DNA of 64,000 nucleotides from Rutidosis leptorrhynchoides (taxonomy: Eukaryota > Streptophyta > Magnoliopsida > Asterales > Asteraceae): contig NC_092340.1 of NCBI RefSeq assembly GCF_046630445.1, forward strand, positions 35,796,001-35,860,000. Direction: 5' to 3'. The notes under the pieces are model-generated. The model saw only the letters and a program-made list of their open reading frames with translations. It was not told where the DNA came from and made no database searches. A program made the position numbers and the translations under genes. Positions 23,038 through 34,519 of the stretch are shown piece by piece (the first letter of the stretch is position 1; the number at the start of each line of letters is the position of its first letter).

Positions 23038-23544
23038 CTATACTACGTTAAAAGCTTCTTGTCTAACCTCTAGCTCTGAATCCGAATCCAAAAGTTGAAA
23101 TAAAACTTGCGCCGAAGGAATAGCTTCAGCGCGACATATGGGACAACTCGAATGAGAATAAAGCCACAGATCAATACACGGAACATGAAAAGAGTGTGAA
23201 CATTCAGGCAACGTACGTAACTCTTCATTATCCTCAAATTCACACAAACAAATCGAACACATAGCCTCATCATCGTTACCATCTCCCCCTTTTGAATCTA
23301 GTCGCGCCACTTTTTGGTGCTTATGGGCCGGTATAAGAAGCACAACCGAATTTTCTAAACTATAGGCGTTATGATCATGATGATGAACACTTTGTTGGTG
23401 AACATGGAGTGGTGGGATAGGAATTCGTCGTCGATGATTCCAACAACTAACTGTAACGAAATGGTAAACGGCTACTAAAACCGCTACTAATGAAACTATA
23501 ACTAAAAGGGAGATTAGTTTGAGTGTTAATGAGTTATCTTCCAT
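23038..23544 (-). CDS. RING-H2 finger protein, ATL-like E3 ubiquitin ligase
   Basis: A single-exon 168-residue protein. Residues 11-30 form a hydrophobic membrane segment ([17 protein letters not shown]), followed by a basic stop-transfer (HRRR, 37-40) and a His-rich stretch (49-58). The RING-H2 finger occupies 96-138: Cys96, Cys99, Cys115, His117, His120, Cys123, Cys134 and Cys137, with the ATL-typical Pro two residues before Cys115 and the Trp of DLW at 127. ATL proteins are membrane-anchored ubiquitin ligases that act with E2 enzymes, often in defence or stress signalling. A canonical GLD motif between membrane segment and RING is not evident, so it may be a divergent ATL or related RING-H2 class. 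It starts at the only ATG before the hydrophobic segment and ends with TAG at 23038. It is the only host-type gene I find; its neighbours are transposons. Confidence 0.9.
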   Translation of the reverse strand: MEDNSLTLKLISLLVIVSLVAVLVAVYHFVTVSCWNHRRRIPIPPLHVHQQSVHHHDHNAYSLENSVVLLIPAHKHQKVARLDSKGGDGNDDEAMCSICLCEFEDNEELRTLPECSHSFHVPCIDLWLYSHSSCPICRAEAIPSAQVLFQLLDSDSELEVRQEAFNVV

Positions 23545-23865
23545 GATAAAGTTGGAAGATTTTGGAGCAAATATGTGATGATTTTAGAAGGTGGCATAAG
23601 GAATATTGACTGAATTCGGACATTACAATGGAGCCAATGGTTTAGCCCATTTGATGTTTGTTGTTATTATTGGGTATTTTCACAATTTTAAACATATTGA
23701 CTAGATCAGCTCTAATTATTAGTCTTGTTTTATTTGGCAAATACAATAATACACAACTTTAAAAAATTAGATTTTTGGAGTGTTATATTTGGTTTTTGAT
23801 GAATAATAAATATTCTGCCGCTATAAGAGTAAATAACCGGAATAAGATTGTTAATCATCATTGTT
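23545..23865 (-). promoter_or_regulatory. Upstream region of the RING-H2 gene with W-box cores
   Basis: The ~320 bp between the start codon and the third LINE must hold the proximal promoter. TTGAC W-box cores lie at 23606-23610 and 23697-23701, and a CCAAT-like box occurs near 23634. No clear TATA box is seen. W-boxes would fit defence-type control, but such short motifs also occur by chance. Confidence 0.35.
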
Positions 23866-24002
23866 GTTTCAATAATTTTTTTTTTTTTTTTTTTTTTAAA
23901 GCAAGACAATATAAATATTATTAAATCACGAGAAAAGAATACAATGTCACGAATACAACGATACTTTGGTTGCAAAGCATGCAACCATTAGAAATCTAAG
24001 CA

Positions 24003-25936
24003 TTAACAATTAAGATACAAAAAAGGGTTACTAAGCCAAGTAAGCCACTCGAATTTTTTCCCCTTCGAACGAAGAGAAATCCATTCAAATGACTTAACTT
24101 GGATTTCGTTTAGAGTAACCAGAAGCGCTCCAAGACGATCCACGAAAAGTATGATTGTTGCGGTTCTTCCATATGTAGTATACACACACCCATTCGATAG
24201 CTTGCCACAATTTCCTTCCAAAAGAAGACATGTTGACCCCGGCATTACCTTTTAGAATTTCATTGAAGCTAAGATTCGAGAATGACCCAAGCCCCCACCA
24301 TCGAAACACCCTGCTCCAAATGTCTTGAGCAAACGCACAAAAAAGAACAATATGATCCGTGGTCTCAATGTCATCGTCACAAATGGGGCATCTCACACTA
24401 TGTAGATCGATGCCACGTTTATCTAACTCGATTCTGACCGGTAGCCTTTTCTTCATGAGCCGCCATACAAATACCTCTATTTTTTTCGGCACGAGATTAT
24501 TGCGAAGAGTTCTTGAGTTGTTGCTGCCTATTCGGAGTGTCTTTTCATCACATAAACCAGATAATTTTTTAACAGTGAAAATCTTGCCATCGTCCAAGTT
24601 CCACACCCAAGTGTTGTCCCCGTCGTTAAGAATCATACCATCCAGCAAATCAGTCAGCGAAGTGAGCTCGATAGCACCCCTACCAGTGGGCTGCCTGGCC
24701 CATTCAGCCGAGAATGAGAAGCCCGACCCATTGCTAACTAGCCTGCTGCAAACCTTGTCGTTTTTTACTGTTTCTAACCGATATAGCCCGTTGAACACGT
24801 CCATCAATCTCTTGTCCCCGATCCAAACATCACCCCAGAAAGAAGTCGCCTCACCGTTCCCAATTTTTTTTCGAGAATGAATTAGAGAAGTTGAGTCCAA
24901 GATCTTCGATAGAATTACCTGCAAGGATAATATTCCGCCAAGTGCCAAGAGAGGGGCGATAATGTAAGTCATCACCCGACTCGAAACCACCCGACGGACC
25001 ATAAATACTACGAATAACACGAGCCCAAAGTGAGTTGGTTTCGGTTTTAAACCTCCACCACCACTTTGCAAGAAGAGCCAAGTTTTTCGCATTAAGAGAA
25101 CCGATATTAAGGCCTCCGTTATCATAAGAGGCCAAAATATTATCCCACTTAACCCAAGAGATTTTAGACCCCGAATCGACCTCACCCCAAAAAAACACTC
25201 TCCTCACACACTCGAGTAATTTAAGCACACATTTAGGGGCACGAAATAGCGAGAAAAAAATACAAAGAGAGACTCGAAAGAACCGATTTGATAAGAACCA
25301 ATCTTCCTCCAAATGACATCGAAATCATTTTCCAACTCACAAGACGTTTCTTAAACTTTTCAATAACCGGATTCCAATCTTTCAACTTATTCATTTTGCA
25401 GCCGATTGGAAGACCAAGATATGTGAACGGGAAGGCACCAACTTGGCAACCAAGTTGATTAGCAATCGCATGAGATTCCAATTCACCAATCCCAACTCCA
25501 TAGAGACAACTTTTTTGGAAGTTAACCTTTAAACCCGAAGCAAGCTCAAAACATTTGAGAAGATGTTGAAGATTACGGATATTTTCTTCACAACAATCAC
25601 CTAAAAAAATAGTGTCATCCGCGTACTGGAGATGGGAGATAGGGATTTTATCCTTACCTACCTCTATACCTTTGAACATTCCTCGATCCACCGCACGTTT
25701 CGTTAGGATATTAAGACCTTCTGCCGCAAGTATGAATAGAAACGGTGAGAGAGGGTCCCCTTGCCTAACCCCCCTTTCAAGAGAAAATTCACCCGTAGGT
25801 GACCCGTTCACTAGAATGGAAATGGAGGCCGATGATATGCAATAATGAATCCATTTGCACCATTTATCACCAAAACCCATGCATTTCATAACTTCCAACA
25901 AGAAGTCCCAATTGATACAATCGAAGGCTTTTTCGA
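24003..25936 (-). pseudogene. LINE ORF2, RT to C-terminus (part 2), three frameshifts
   Basis: It resumes after the inserted LTR element with FEKAFDCINWDF (frame 25949-25233), then GVRQGDPLSPFLF and YADD near 25612-25626. The frame shifts near 25250-25262 (A7 run) to 25312-24851 (IFFSLFRAPKCVLKLLE), again near 24865 (T8 run) to the frame ending at 24094 (zf-RVT region VFVWRLMKKRLPVRIELDKRG, CPICDDDIETTDHIVLFC), and once more near 24130 to the last frame (VTLNEIQVKSFEWIS ... SNPFLYLNC). Two of the three shifts fall at homopolymer runs. Confidence 0.88.
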
Positions 25937-26007
25937 AGTCATGTAACAACCCAACCCGTTAACCAACCAATCACGCGAAAATAAAAAAAAAATTTCTTTG
26001 TGCAGCA

Positions 26008-26042
26008 CATGGCGCGGCGCGCCATGACCCCGCGCGGCGCGC
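26008..26042. repeat. Paired odd palindromes, 20-bp centre spacing (left LTR, pair A)
   Basis: CATGGCGCGGCGCGCCATG (26008-26026, 9-bp arms, centre G at 26017) and GCGCGGCGCGC (26032-26042, 5-bp arms, centre G at 26037). Confidence 0.85.
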
Positions 26043-26765
26043 AAAAGGGCCTGGACAGGCTGCTGTCCCAAAAAGTCCCAAATGCGAAAATGTTTGACCA
26101 CTTCCCGATACATTTAGACTAAACGGTTTTCACAACATATTGTAATAGATAAAACTAACACGTTCCATTAATAAAAAGGGTTTTACGACACCGGGCTCAC
26201 ATATGCCCAAATTACCCTTTAAGTACCAATTTCAAGTTTTCGACCACACGACTTTTAACACAAAATAAAGCCGAGCATGGCGATTGGGGATACGCTACCC
26301 AATCCTAATCAATCCAAAAGCAAGCCTTCTAAAGCAACTACGCGAGTCCACTAGTCCCACGCTTACCCGAGCCACCGAATCCATGCAAATCTATAAAAAG
26401 GTAAACAACGAGAGGGTAAGCTAACGCTTAGTGAGTGAGAATATACTACATACATATATGCATAAAATGGACACGCCACACAAAACCAAATACCGCATAC
26501 CGGAGCATCCAAGCATAAAGGCAAGCTAGTCTAATGCATACCGTAAGATCACTAAGCAACGAGCTAAAGATATATCAACAAAATATAAGTTCGCCAGCAA
26601 CGATGTGAACAATGCCAATAAGCTACACCCGGAGGGTTAGCTACATCACAACAATACAACATTATACGTATTCAATATTTAACATGCTAACAATATCCAA
26701 CAACATAATACGATACATCACAACATATACATAAACAACTATATGGTTAACCATAAACGCGTCAT

Positions 26766-27070
26766 GGTGCTACCGGCTCCGTGGTTCACACCGTACGCAA
26801 TGCTACAACGCTACCGGCTCCGTGGTTCACGTCACTACGCATTTGAGTCATACTCTTTTATAGTGCTACCGGCTCCGTGGTTCACACTTTGGTGCTACCA
26901 GCTCCGTGGTTCATACCTCATTTTATAGTGCTACCGACTCCGTGGTTCACACTCCGATGCTACCGGCTCCATGGTTCACATCTCAAACATGCACTATGAT
27001 GCTACCGGCACCGTGGTTCACATCATAGCACATTCACACACACACTATGGCATTCCCGGCTCCGTGGGTC
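26766..27070. repeat. Minisatellite, ~8 units of GCTACCGGCTCCGTGGTTCAC
   Basis: Dispersed-tandem copies at variable 25-50 bp spacing, each with the core CTACCGGCTCCGTGGTTCAC with a few changes. The array recurs in the right LTR at 32620-32940. Confidence 0.85.
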
Positions 27071-28339
27071 ACACCATAGCTTACAAATAAATATACCATA
27101 TACATACATGTATAATTACTCCACTCACAATATTAACCCTTCGCCATTGGGGTTATATAATCCACATCACACGCCCATGTGATAACGTACACACAAAGTG
27201 TGCACCTCGCCAAAGGTGGTCAACCAAAACGCACAACCGTGCCAATTGGACCTATACACAAGTCCATCAAATCCACCTATATGTGAAGTGAGCTCTATAA
27301 CCGAGAACCACTTCACCCGACCCGCACCCATCCTACACATACATATGCATATAGGATATTAACACTCACCTTGTCGCCTTGAAGAATGCCACCGAATAAT
27401 CCGCAACTCGTCAATGGAAAGTACCTATTCCATTTTCACAAATACATCAACACACTTAGAGTGGATTTACAAACCAACCCAAAACAACACTTAGTGCAAT
27501 TTCGACCCTAATGCACTTCCAAGCACAACCGTGCAAAAACTAACCAATTATCACTAACACAAGTGAGAATGGTCCTAATATGCCAATTAAACCCGAACAC
27601 AAGTGTTAAACACCTATCGTTCTCAAAATCGCCCATAAACCCTAATTTTGACCCATAAAGTCAAAATCTCACCAATTACAAGTTTTGACACCAAAACATA
27701 TTTAACCCGGTTTTATACTTCAACTTAATCCATTTTAAGTTTATAAACCTTATTAAATCGACAATTGGGTCATAATCATCACCAAACCCTAATTTTGACT
27801 CTAGTCAAAATTAGTCAACCAAACACACCTAAAAGTGTTCCAACACTTCCATAATCACTAAACCTAGTGATTAAACCCAATTACAAGTCCTAATCAAGGC
27901 CAATTTGTTCACCAACCCGAAATCCACCAACACTAACAATAAACCTGATTACTAGCATCACTAAACTCACTTCATGAGTTTAAATGGGTTTCTTAACAAT
28001 TTAAGTTCAAACCCTAACTTTGAATATCAAATCAAACAATGAAATTCGGAGTTAGAACTTACCACAACAACCAAAACGTAGCTAGGAACGAGGTGAACAA
28101 CTTTAAAACCCGAGACTTTGATCAATTCAAGCTCCTTCTTCTCCAATTCAAGCTCTCTCACTCTAGAACTCTTCCTCTCTCTCTCTATATGTGGATGAGA
28201 GTGTTTGTGTGGGTGAGAAATGAGCTCCAATGGAGTTCTAGATTAGCTTTGATGACCCCAAACCGACCCTAAATGAAAAGACCAAAGTACCCCTCATTTA
28301 GACCTTTTAAAAAGGCTCAAAATTGCATCAGACGGGTTC

Positions 28340-28372
28340 GGCGCGCCGCGCCAAAAGGTGGAGCGCCGCTCC
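28340..28372. repeat. Paired odd palindromes, 20-bp centre spacing (left LTR, pair B)
   Basis: GGCGCGCCGCGCC (28340-28352, centre C at 28346) and GGAGCGCCGCTCC (28360-28372, centre C at 28366), each with perfect 6-bp arms. Confidence 0.85.
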
Positions 28373-28658
28373 AACCTACAGGTCAGTTTTCAGAAACTTG
28401 TTTTGGCCATAACTTTTTGACCGTAGCTCCGTTTTCGATGAATCAAATATCGTTGGAAACGTAATAAGATTTCCTTTCCAATGGTAAGGCTTTGAAACAT
28501 CAACACAAACTTTATTTAGGGTTGAAAAGATACGTACACACCTTGTCACTTCAGACAACGTCCAGTTTCCTTCGACGTTCGAGCAAGCAACACGTACCCT
28601 TCATACACGCATCGTACACCATAAATACATTATGTACAATAAATATTTGGGTCATACA

Positions 28659-28672
28659 ACTCTCCCCCACTT
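28659..28672 (-). promoter_or_regulatory. Polypurine tract of the 8.6-kb element
   Basis: Minus strand AAGTGGGGGAGAGT abuts the left LTR. Confidence 0.85.
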
Positions 28673-30765
28673 AAACTCAATCACGTCCTCGTGATCTTCT
28701 CCACTTAACCAATCCGGAACTTCTCAACGGCCCTCAATCCGAAGTTCCAATCCGAACTTTCCTAGACAATTCTTCCCAATGAATCACCTTTAACAACTAA
28801 AATCGTCACCCGCGATTTATCAAAACCACTATCCGAGCACTAAAACCTGCTCTTTTCCCCATATCGGGAAAAACTCAACCAATCTCGTACCGAGATATCA
28901 ATTCCTTAGCGTACCTTTACCAAGGACAACGCTATAAGTGACCAAGCCTCAACCTAAAGTCAACGATCCGAGCGTTGAAGATCGAACCACATGAATCCTT
29001 ACGGATTACACTTACCACTAAACATCCTTTGTAGTGTGCAATACAACCAATACGCCACTATCCTAACATCATAAGCAACGGCTAAAACCAAAAGCGCCCA
29101 AAACGACTATGGCAACGCTAAACCTAAGGTGCACAAAATCGACTATTGTCACACCCGTAACAACATGTGAGCGAAACACGGCTATCGCCCTACTAATCAC
29201 ACAACATGGTCCTCACGATCCCACCATCGGTGAATAAAACAACCGATAGATCACACCACACGGTCCTTACGACCCCACCATCGGTGTATAAAACAACCGA
29301 TAGATCACTCAACACCGGATGAAGTCAGCGGACCCCGTCAACGGTCATGCTTCACGGATATAACACTACGCCCATGATGAAGTTAGCGGACCCCGAAGGT
29401 CATGCTTCACCAATCAACGATCCCATGATGAAGTCAGCGGACCCCAAAGGTCATGCTTCACTAATCAATGATCTCATGATGAAGTTAGAGGACCCCGAAG
29501 GTCATGCTCCACCAATCCACGATCCCTTTTGGCCTCGAACAACGAGTAGCGTAACATTGCGCTCTGCTACGCCATAGTGAATCCTAACGGATACCACTAA
29601 CCATTCACACAATCGAGAAAGAACCACCTATATCAAACATAGGCACAAAACACTATTTCTCTAGAAGAGAATCCGATACGCACATCCCTTAACCGAGGGA
29701 TTTCACCTTGCTCACCATACCCGTCCATTATCTCTCAACGAGATTTACAACATTACTACCTTGGTGATATTTCCAATCCAAAATCATAAGTACAATTTAT
29801 CCGAAATTGTACTCTACCACAAATCGACCAAATCTAGGTCCCGACACAAATTTCGGATCTACCAAAAGCATTGTCCGAAATCTCACACTAAAACCTCTGC
29901 GTGCGGGAGTGTAACTCCCCCACTTGGAACTACATTCCATAACCGCATCTCGTACACCCGCACAATGCTACCAAAGGCAGACTTGACCAATAATTAGGTT
30001 CACACGGCCCATCACCACGTCTTGCTTCAATTTTGAGCATACCAAGGTTCCTAACCTATCCTTAAACACTTCGAACGAAAAGTGTACCACAAATTACACG
30101 AACTATACACTCGCAATCATCCAATTGCTTTAGTTTGTCGGATTTCGCCGGATCACTCATGAACCTAAGGGTTTCACTTCGGTACCCTAAGTACAATGTA
30201 ACCACAACACAATCGGAGTCGAACACCACGCTAGTAGGAATAAAAAGGCACCTAACGTCGCGTCACGTAGACTCCTTTACCAACATACATTGAGATCAAC
30301 ACTCGATTTCAAGAATTTCAATCCACCTGACGAACCTCATGGTTCATCAACTTCAACGCGAAAGCGAACACGCGCTTAACGACCGAACACCAAAACCCAT
30401 TTCCATGGTTTGGTAGATACATTTACCAAATACTAAGGGATGCTCGGTTGCACCAAGTCTTACGCCCTTCGCCCGACAATCCAACGTCACTATAGGGTAC
30501 TTCCATTAGGAACGTCACCCATATCAATAATATGCACAACACAATTGAGACCTTAAGGGTCTCACTCGAATGAGCTTAACGACCGGATACCAACCAAAAT
30601 GCCTAAGCGCCCAAGGATTCGCACCATAGAGTCAAGGCACAACACACCACTTATACGCTCTACTGAGAGCAAACCGGAACCATAAACGTAAACCGCCCGC
30701 TCGCTACGAATTATCTCCAACGGAGAATAAAGTTTAGCTAAGACTTACGTTCATACCGCACGTTA
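28673..30765. other. Non-coding interior of the 8.6-kb element
   Basis: Where pol should be I see no long frame and no RT, RNase H or integrase motif. The sequence is unusually even in base composition, with many short repeated phrases, including the arrays at 29207-29526. Confidence 0.65.
29207..29526. repeat. Two tandem arrays in the interior of the 8.6-kb element
   Basis: First, a ~57-bp unit (GGTCCTCACGATCCCACCAT...) occurs twice between about 29207 and 29310. Second, a unit starting GATGAAGTCAGCGGACCCC occurs at 29318, 29376, 29427 and 29478 with 51-58-bp period. Confidence 0.8.
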
Positions 30766-31357
30766 TTACAAACGAACAACATATAATTTCGTACTAAAAG
30801 TACCTGATGTAGCGCTGTTGGGCTTCCGTGCTCCACTTCGCATCATGTATTCGCGCTCTAACCTCCTAACCCGATCGTCATGCGATTCGGAACACTCGGA
30901 CTTTCGGTGTCCCTCCATCCGGCAAATGAAACACCTGATTGAGCCTAAAGGCACCACCGTACAATCTTGTGCCAAATGACCCCGTTCCCCACACTTAAAG
31001 CACGTGAGCTTGTAAACCTTCTTACTCTTCTTCTTCTTCACATTCCCGACGCCTTCAGGCGTACTTCGTGCCCTCTTACCATGAGCACCATGTAATCCTA
31101 ACCTTGCATGTACATCTTCATCATCACTACCTCGAGGTTTGGGAAAACCTCTTTTCAAACTCTTCCTTTACAACTTTAGTCGCTTGGTCTCGGACCATTT
31201 CCGTCATTTGTCCTTCGACCAACTCCTTAGTTACTTCCCTAACTTTGCCGGTGAAAACCGAGACATATTGCTCAAACACGGCCTCAATCTTTAACGTTAA
31301 ATCATCCTTCCCTTCGTGAATAGGCTCACTCGTTCCGCATCCATTTTCCGTTTTCAT
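30766..31357 (-). pseudogene. Gag remnant with two CCHC zinc knuckles
   Basis: Two overlapping minus-strand frames. The first (31357-31127) reads MKTENGCGTSEPIHEGKD and a charged helical stretch (EQYVSVFTGKVREVTKELVE). The second (31158-30766) has a basic region (GKRARSTPEGVGNVKKKKSKK) and two knuckles: CFKCGERGHLAQDC and CFICRMEGHRKSEC, both CX2CX4HX4C. These are nucleic-acid-binding knuckles at the end of a Ty3 gag. A shift near 31130-31158 separates the frames. The main capsid domain is not recognised, so the protein is truncated and probably not assembly-competent alone. Confidence 0.75.
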
Positions 31358-31781
31358 TCTAAGGGATGCAAACGATTAGATCACGAACGTATAGACCACA
31401 CGCACAACACCGTCCCATCTTGCTAAACACTCATCGTACATCACTTGTTAGACATGATTTGCACCCGTAATAAGGTTTGCAAGTCCTTATTACGCATACA
31501 CATCGTATCAACTTGTTAGTACAACGATCGCCTCGCTTGATGATATAAACAAACACAAACAAAATTCTACGCGATATAAACACACGCGAGAATTATTATC
31601 ACAACACAAAAGTATATTAATAATATCCACATTACTAATATAAACGTTAGTCCACCTACAAACAAGGCACTAACTATAACCTATTCCGACCCGTAATCCT
31701 ACAAGTCCCGCAAAAAATTAAGCACACACAAAAGTCTAAGTCTAGGTACCTATCTCAAGTCACCTAAATCCCTTAGACCAT

Positions 31782-31793
31782 GCTCTGATACCA
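31782..31793 (-). promoter_or_regulatory. Primer-binding site, initiator tRNA-Met
   Basis: Minus strand TGGTATCAGAGC, the standard plant retrotransposon iMet site, two bases inside the right LTR. Confidence 0.92.
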
Positions 31794-31860
31794 CTTGTAA
31801 CAACCCAACCCGTTAACCAACCAATCACGCAGAAATAAAAAAAAAATTCTTTGTGCAGCA

Positions 31861-31895
31861 CATGGCGCGGCGCGCCATGACCCCGCACGGCGTGC
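31861..31895. repeat. Paired odd palindromes (right LTR, pair A)
   Basis: CATGGCGCGGCGCGCCATG at 31861-31879 (centre 31870) and GCACGGCGTGC at 31885-31895 (centre 31890). The second differs from the left LTR unit by two mirror-image changes that keep it palindromic. Confidence 0.85.
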
Positions 31896-34195
31896 AAAAG
31901 GGCCTGGACAGGCTGCTGTCCCAAAAAGTCCCAAATGCGAAAATGTTTGACCACTTCCCGACACATTTAGAATAAACGGTTTTCACAACATATTGTAATA
32001 GATAAAACTAACACGTTCCATTAATAAAAAGGGTTTTACGACACCGGGCCCTCATATGCCCAAATTACCCTTTAAGTACCAATTTCAAGTTTTCGACCAC
32101 ACGACTTTTAACACAAAATAAAGCCGAGCATGGCGATTGGGGATACGCTACCCAATCCTAATCAATCCAAAAGCAAGCCTTCTAAAGCAACTACGCGAGT
32201 CCACTAGTCCCACGCTTACCCGAGCCACCGAATCCATGCAAATCTATAAAAAGGTAAACAACGAGAGGGTAAGCTAACGCTTAGTGAGTGAGAATATACT
32301 ACATACATATATATGCATAAAATGGACACGCCACACAAAACCAAATACCGCATACCGGAGCAGCCAAGCATAAAGGCAAGCTAGTCTAATGCATACCGTA
32401 AGATCACTAAGCAACGAGCTAAAGATATATCAACAAAATATAAGTTCACCAGCAACGATGTGAACAATGCCAATAAGCTACACCCGGAGGGTTAGCTACA
32501 TCACGACAATACAACATTATACGTATTCAATATTTAACATGCTAACAATATCCAACAACATAATACGATACATCACAACATATACATAAACAACTATATG
32601 GTTAACCATAAACGCGTCATGGTGCCACCGGCTCTGTGGTTCACACCGTACGCAATGCTAAGACGCTACCGGCTCTGTGGTTCACGTCACTACACATTTG
32701 AGTCATACTCTTTTATAGTGCTACCGGTTCCGTGGTTCACACTTTGGTGCTACCGGCTCCGTGGTTCACACCTCATTTTATAGTGCTACCGACTCCGTGG
32801 TTCACACTCCGATGCTACCAGCTCCATGGTTCACATCTCAAACATGCACTATGATGCTACCGGCACCGTGGTTCACATCATAGCACATTCACACACACAC
32901 TATGGCATTCCTGGCTCCATGGGTCACACCATAGCTTACAAATAAATATACCATATACATACATGTATAATTACTCCACTCACAATATTAACCCTTCGCC
33001 ATTGGGGTTATATAATCCACATCACACGCCCATGTGATAACGTACACACAAAGTGTGCACCTCGCCAAAGGTGGTCAACCAAAACGCACAACCGTGCCAA
33101 TTGGACCTATACACAAGTCCATCAAATCCACCTATATGTGAAGTGAGCACTATAACCGAGAACCACTTCACCCGACCCGCACCCATCCTACACATACATA
33201 TGCATATAGGATATTAACACTCACCTTGTCGCCTTGAAGAATGCCACCGAATAATCCGCAACTCGTCAATGGAAAGTACCTATTCCATTTTCACAAATAC
33301 ATCAACACACTTAGAGTGGATTTACAAACCAACCCAAAACAACACTTAGTGCAATTTCGACCCAAATGCACTTCCAAGCACAACCGTGCCCAAACTAACC
33401 AATTATCACTAACACAAGCGAGAATGGTCCTAATATGCCAATTAAACCCGAACACAAGTGTTAAACACCTATCGTTCTCAAAATCGCCCATAAACCCTAA
33501 TTTTGACCCATAAAGTCAAAATCTCACCAATTACAAGTTTTGACACCAAAACATATTTAACCCGGTTTTATACTTCAACTTAATCCATTTTAAGTTTATA
33601 AACCTTATTAAATCGACAATTGCGTCATAATCATCACCAAACCCTAATTTTGACTCTAGTCAAAATTAGTCAATCAAACACACCTAAAAGTGTTCCAACA
33701 CTTCCATAATCACTAAACTTAGTGATTAAACCCAATTACAAGTCCTAATCAAGGCCAATTTGTTCACCAACCCGAAATCCACCAACACTAACAATAAACC
33801 CGATTACTAGCATCACTAAACTCACTTCATGAGTTTAAATGGGTTTCTTAACAATTTAAGTTCAAACCCTAACTTTGAATATCAAATCAAACAATGAAAT
33901 TCGGAGTTAGAACTTACCACAACAACCAAAACGTAGCTAGGAACGAGGTGAACAACTTTAAAACCCGAGACTTTGATCAATTCAAGCTCCTTCTTCTCCA
34001 ATTCAAGCTCTCTCACTCTAGAACTCTTCTTCTCTCTCTATATGTGGATGAGAGTGTTTGTGTGGGTGAGAAATGAGCTCCAATGGAGTTCTAGATCAGC
34101 TTTGATGACCCCAAACTGACCCTAAATGAAAAGACCAAAGTAGTACCCCACATTTAGACCTTTTAAAAAGGCTGAAAATTGCATCAGACGGGTTC

Positions 34196-34228
34196 GGCGC
34201 GCCGCGCCAAAAGGTGGAGCGCCGCTCC
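34196..34228. repeat. Paired odd palindromes (right LTR, pair B)
   Basis: GGCGCGCCGCGCC (centre 34202) and GGAGCGCCGCTCC (centre 34222), identical to the left LTR pair. Confidence 0.85.
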
Positions 34229-34519
34229 AACCTACAGGTCAGTTTTCAGAAACTTGTTTTGGCCATAACTTTTTGACCGTAGCTCCGTTTTCGATTAATC
34301 AAATATCGTTGGAAACGTAATAAGATTTCCTTTCAAATGGTAAGGCTTTGAAACATCAACACAAACTTTATTTGGGGTTGAAAAGATACGTACACACCTT
34401 GTCACTTCAAACAACGTCCAGTTTCCTTCGACGTTCGAGCAAGCAACACGTACCCTTCATACACGCATTGTACACCATAAATACATTATGTACAATAAAT
34501 ATTTGGGTCTTACAAGTCA

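Larger units (their letters stand above)
25942..28658 (-). repeat. 3' LTR of the 8.6-kb element (left)
   Basis: 2717 bp, highly similar to 31796-34514. It contains GC-rich palindrome pairs at 26008-26042 and 28340-28372 and a minisatellite at 26766-27070. Confidence 0.92.
25942..34514 (-). mobile_element. Large non-autonomous LTR retrotransposon (gag remnant only)
   Basis: LTRs of 2717 bp (25942-28658) and 2719 bp (31796-34514) begin TGTAACAACCCAACCCG and end GGGTC(A/T)TACA. AGTCA flanks the element (25937-25941 and 34515-34519). The primer site TGGTATCAGAGC (initiator tRNA-Met) lies inside the right LTR and the polypurine tract AAGTGGGGGAGAGT inside the left one, so it reads right to left. 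The 3.1-kb interior encodes only a piece of gag with two zinc knuckles; protease, RT and integrase are missing. Gag and primer type suggest a Tekay-related Ty3 element that depends on a partner. It sits inside the RT coding region of a LINE. Confidence 0.92.
31796..34514 (-). repeat. 5' LTR of the 8.6-kb element (right)
   Basis: 2719 bp, partner of 25942-28658; followed by the target duplication AGTCA. It carries the same minisatellite (32620-32940) and palindrome pairs. Confidence 0.92.

Noticed and set aside
26743..26928. Plus-strand frame with repeated LPAPWFT phrases, also at 32598-32783
   Set aside because: It is a translation of the LTR minisatellite and appears twice only because LTRs are duplicated.
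29347..29577. Plus-strand 76-codon frame with repeated DPEGHA phrases
   Set aside because: It is the translation of the 51-bp tandem array, antisense to the element, with no protein family features.
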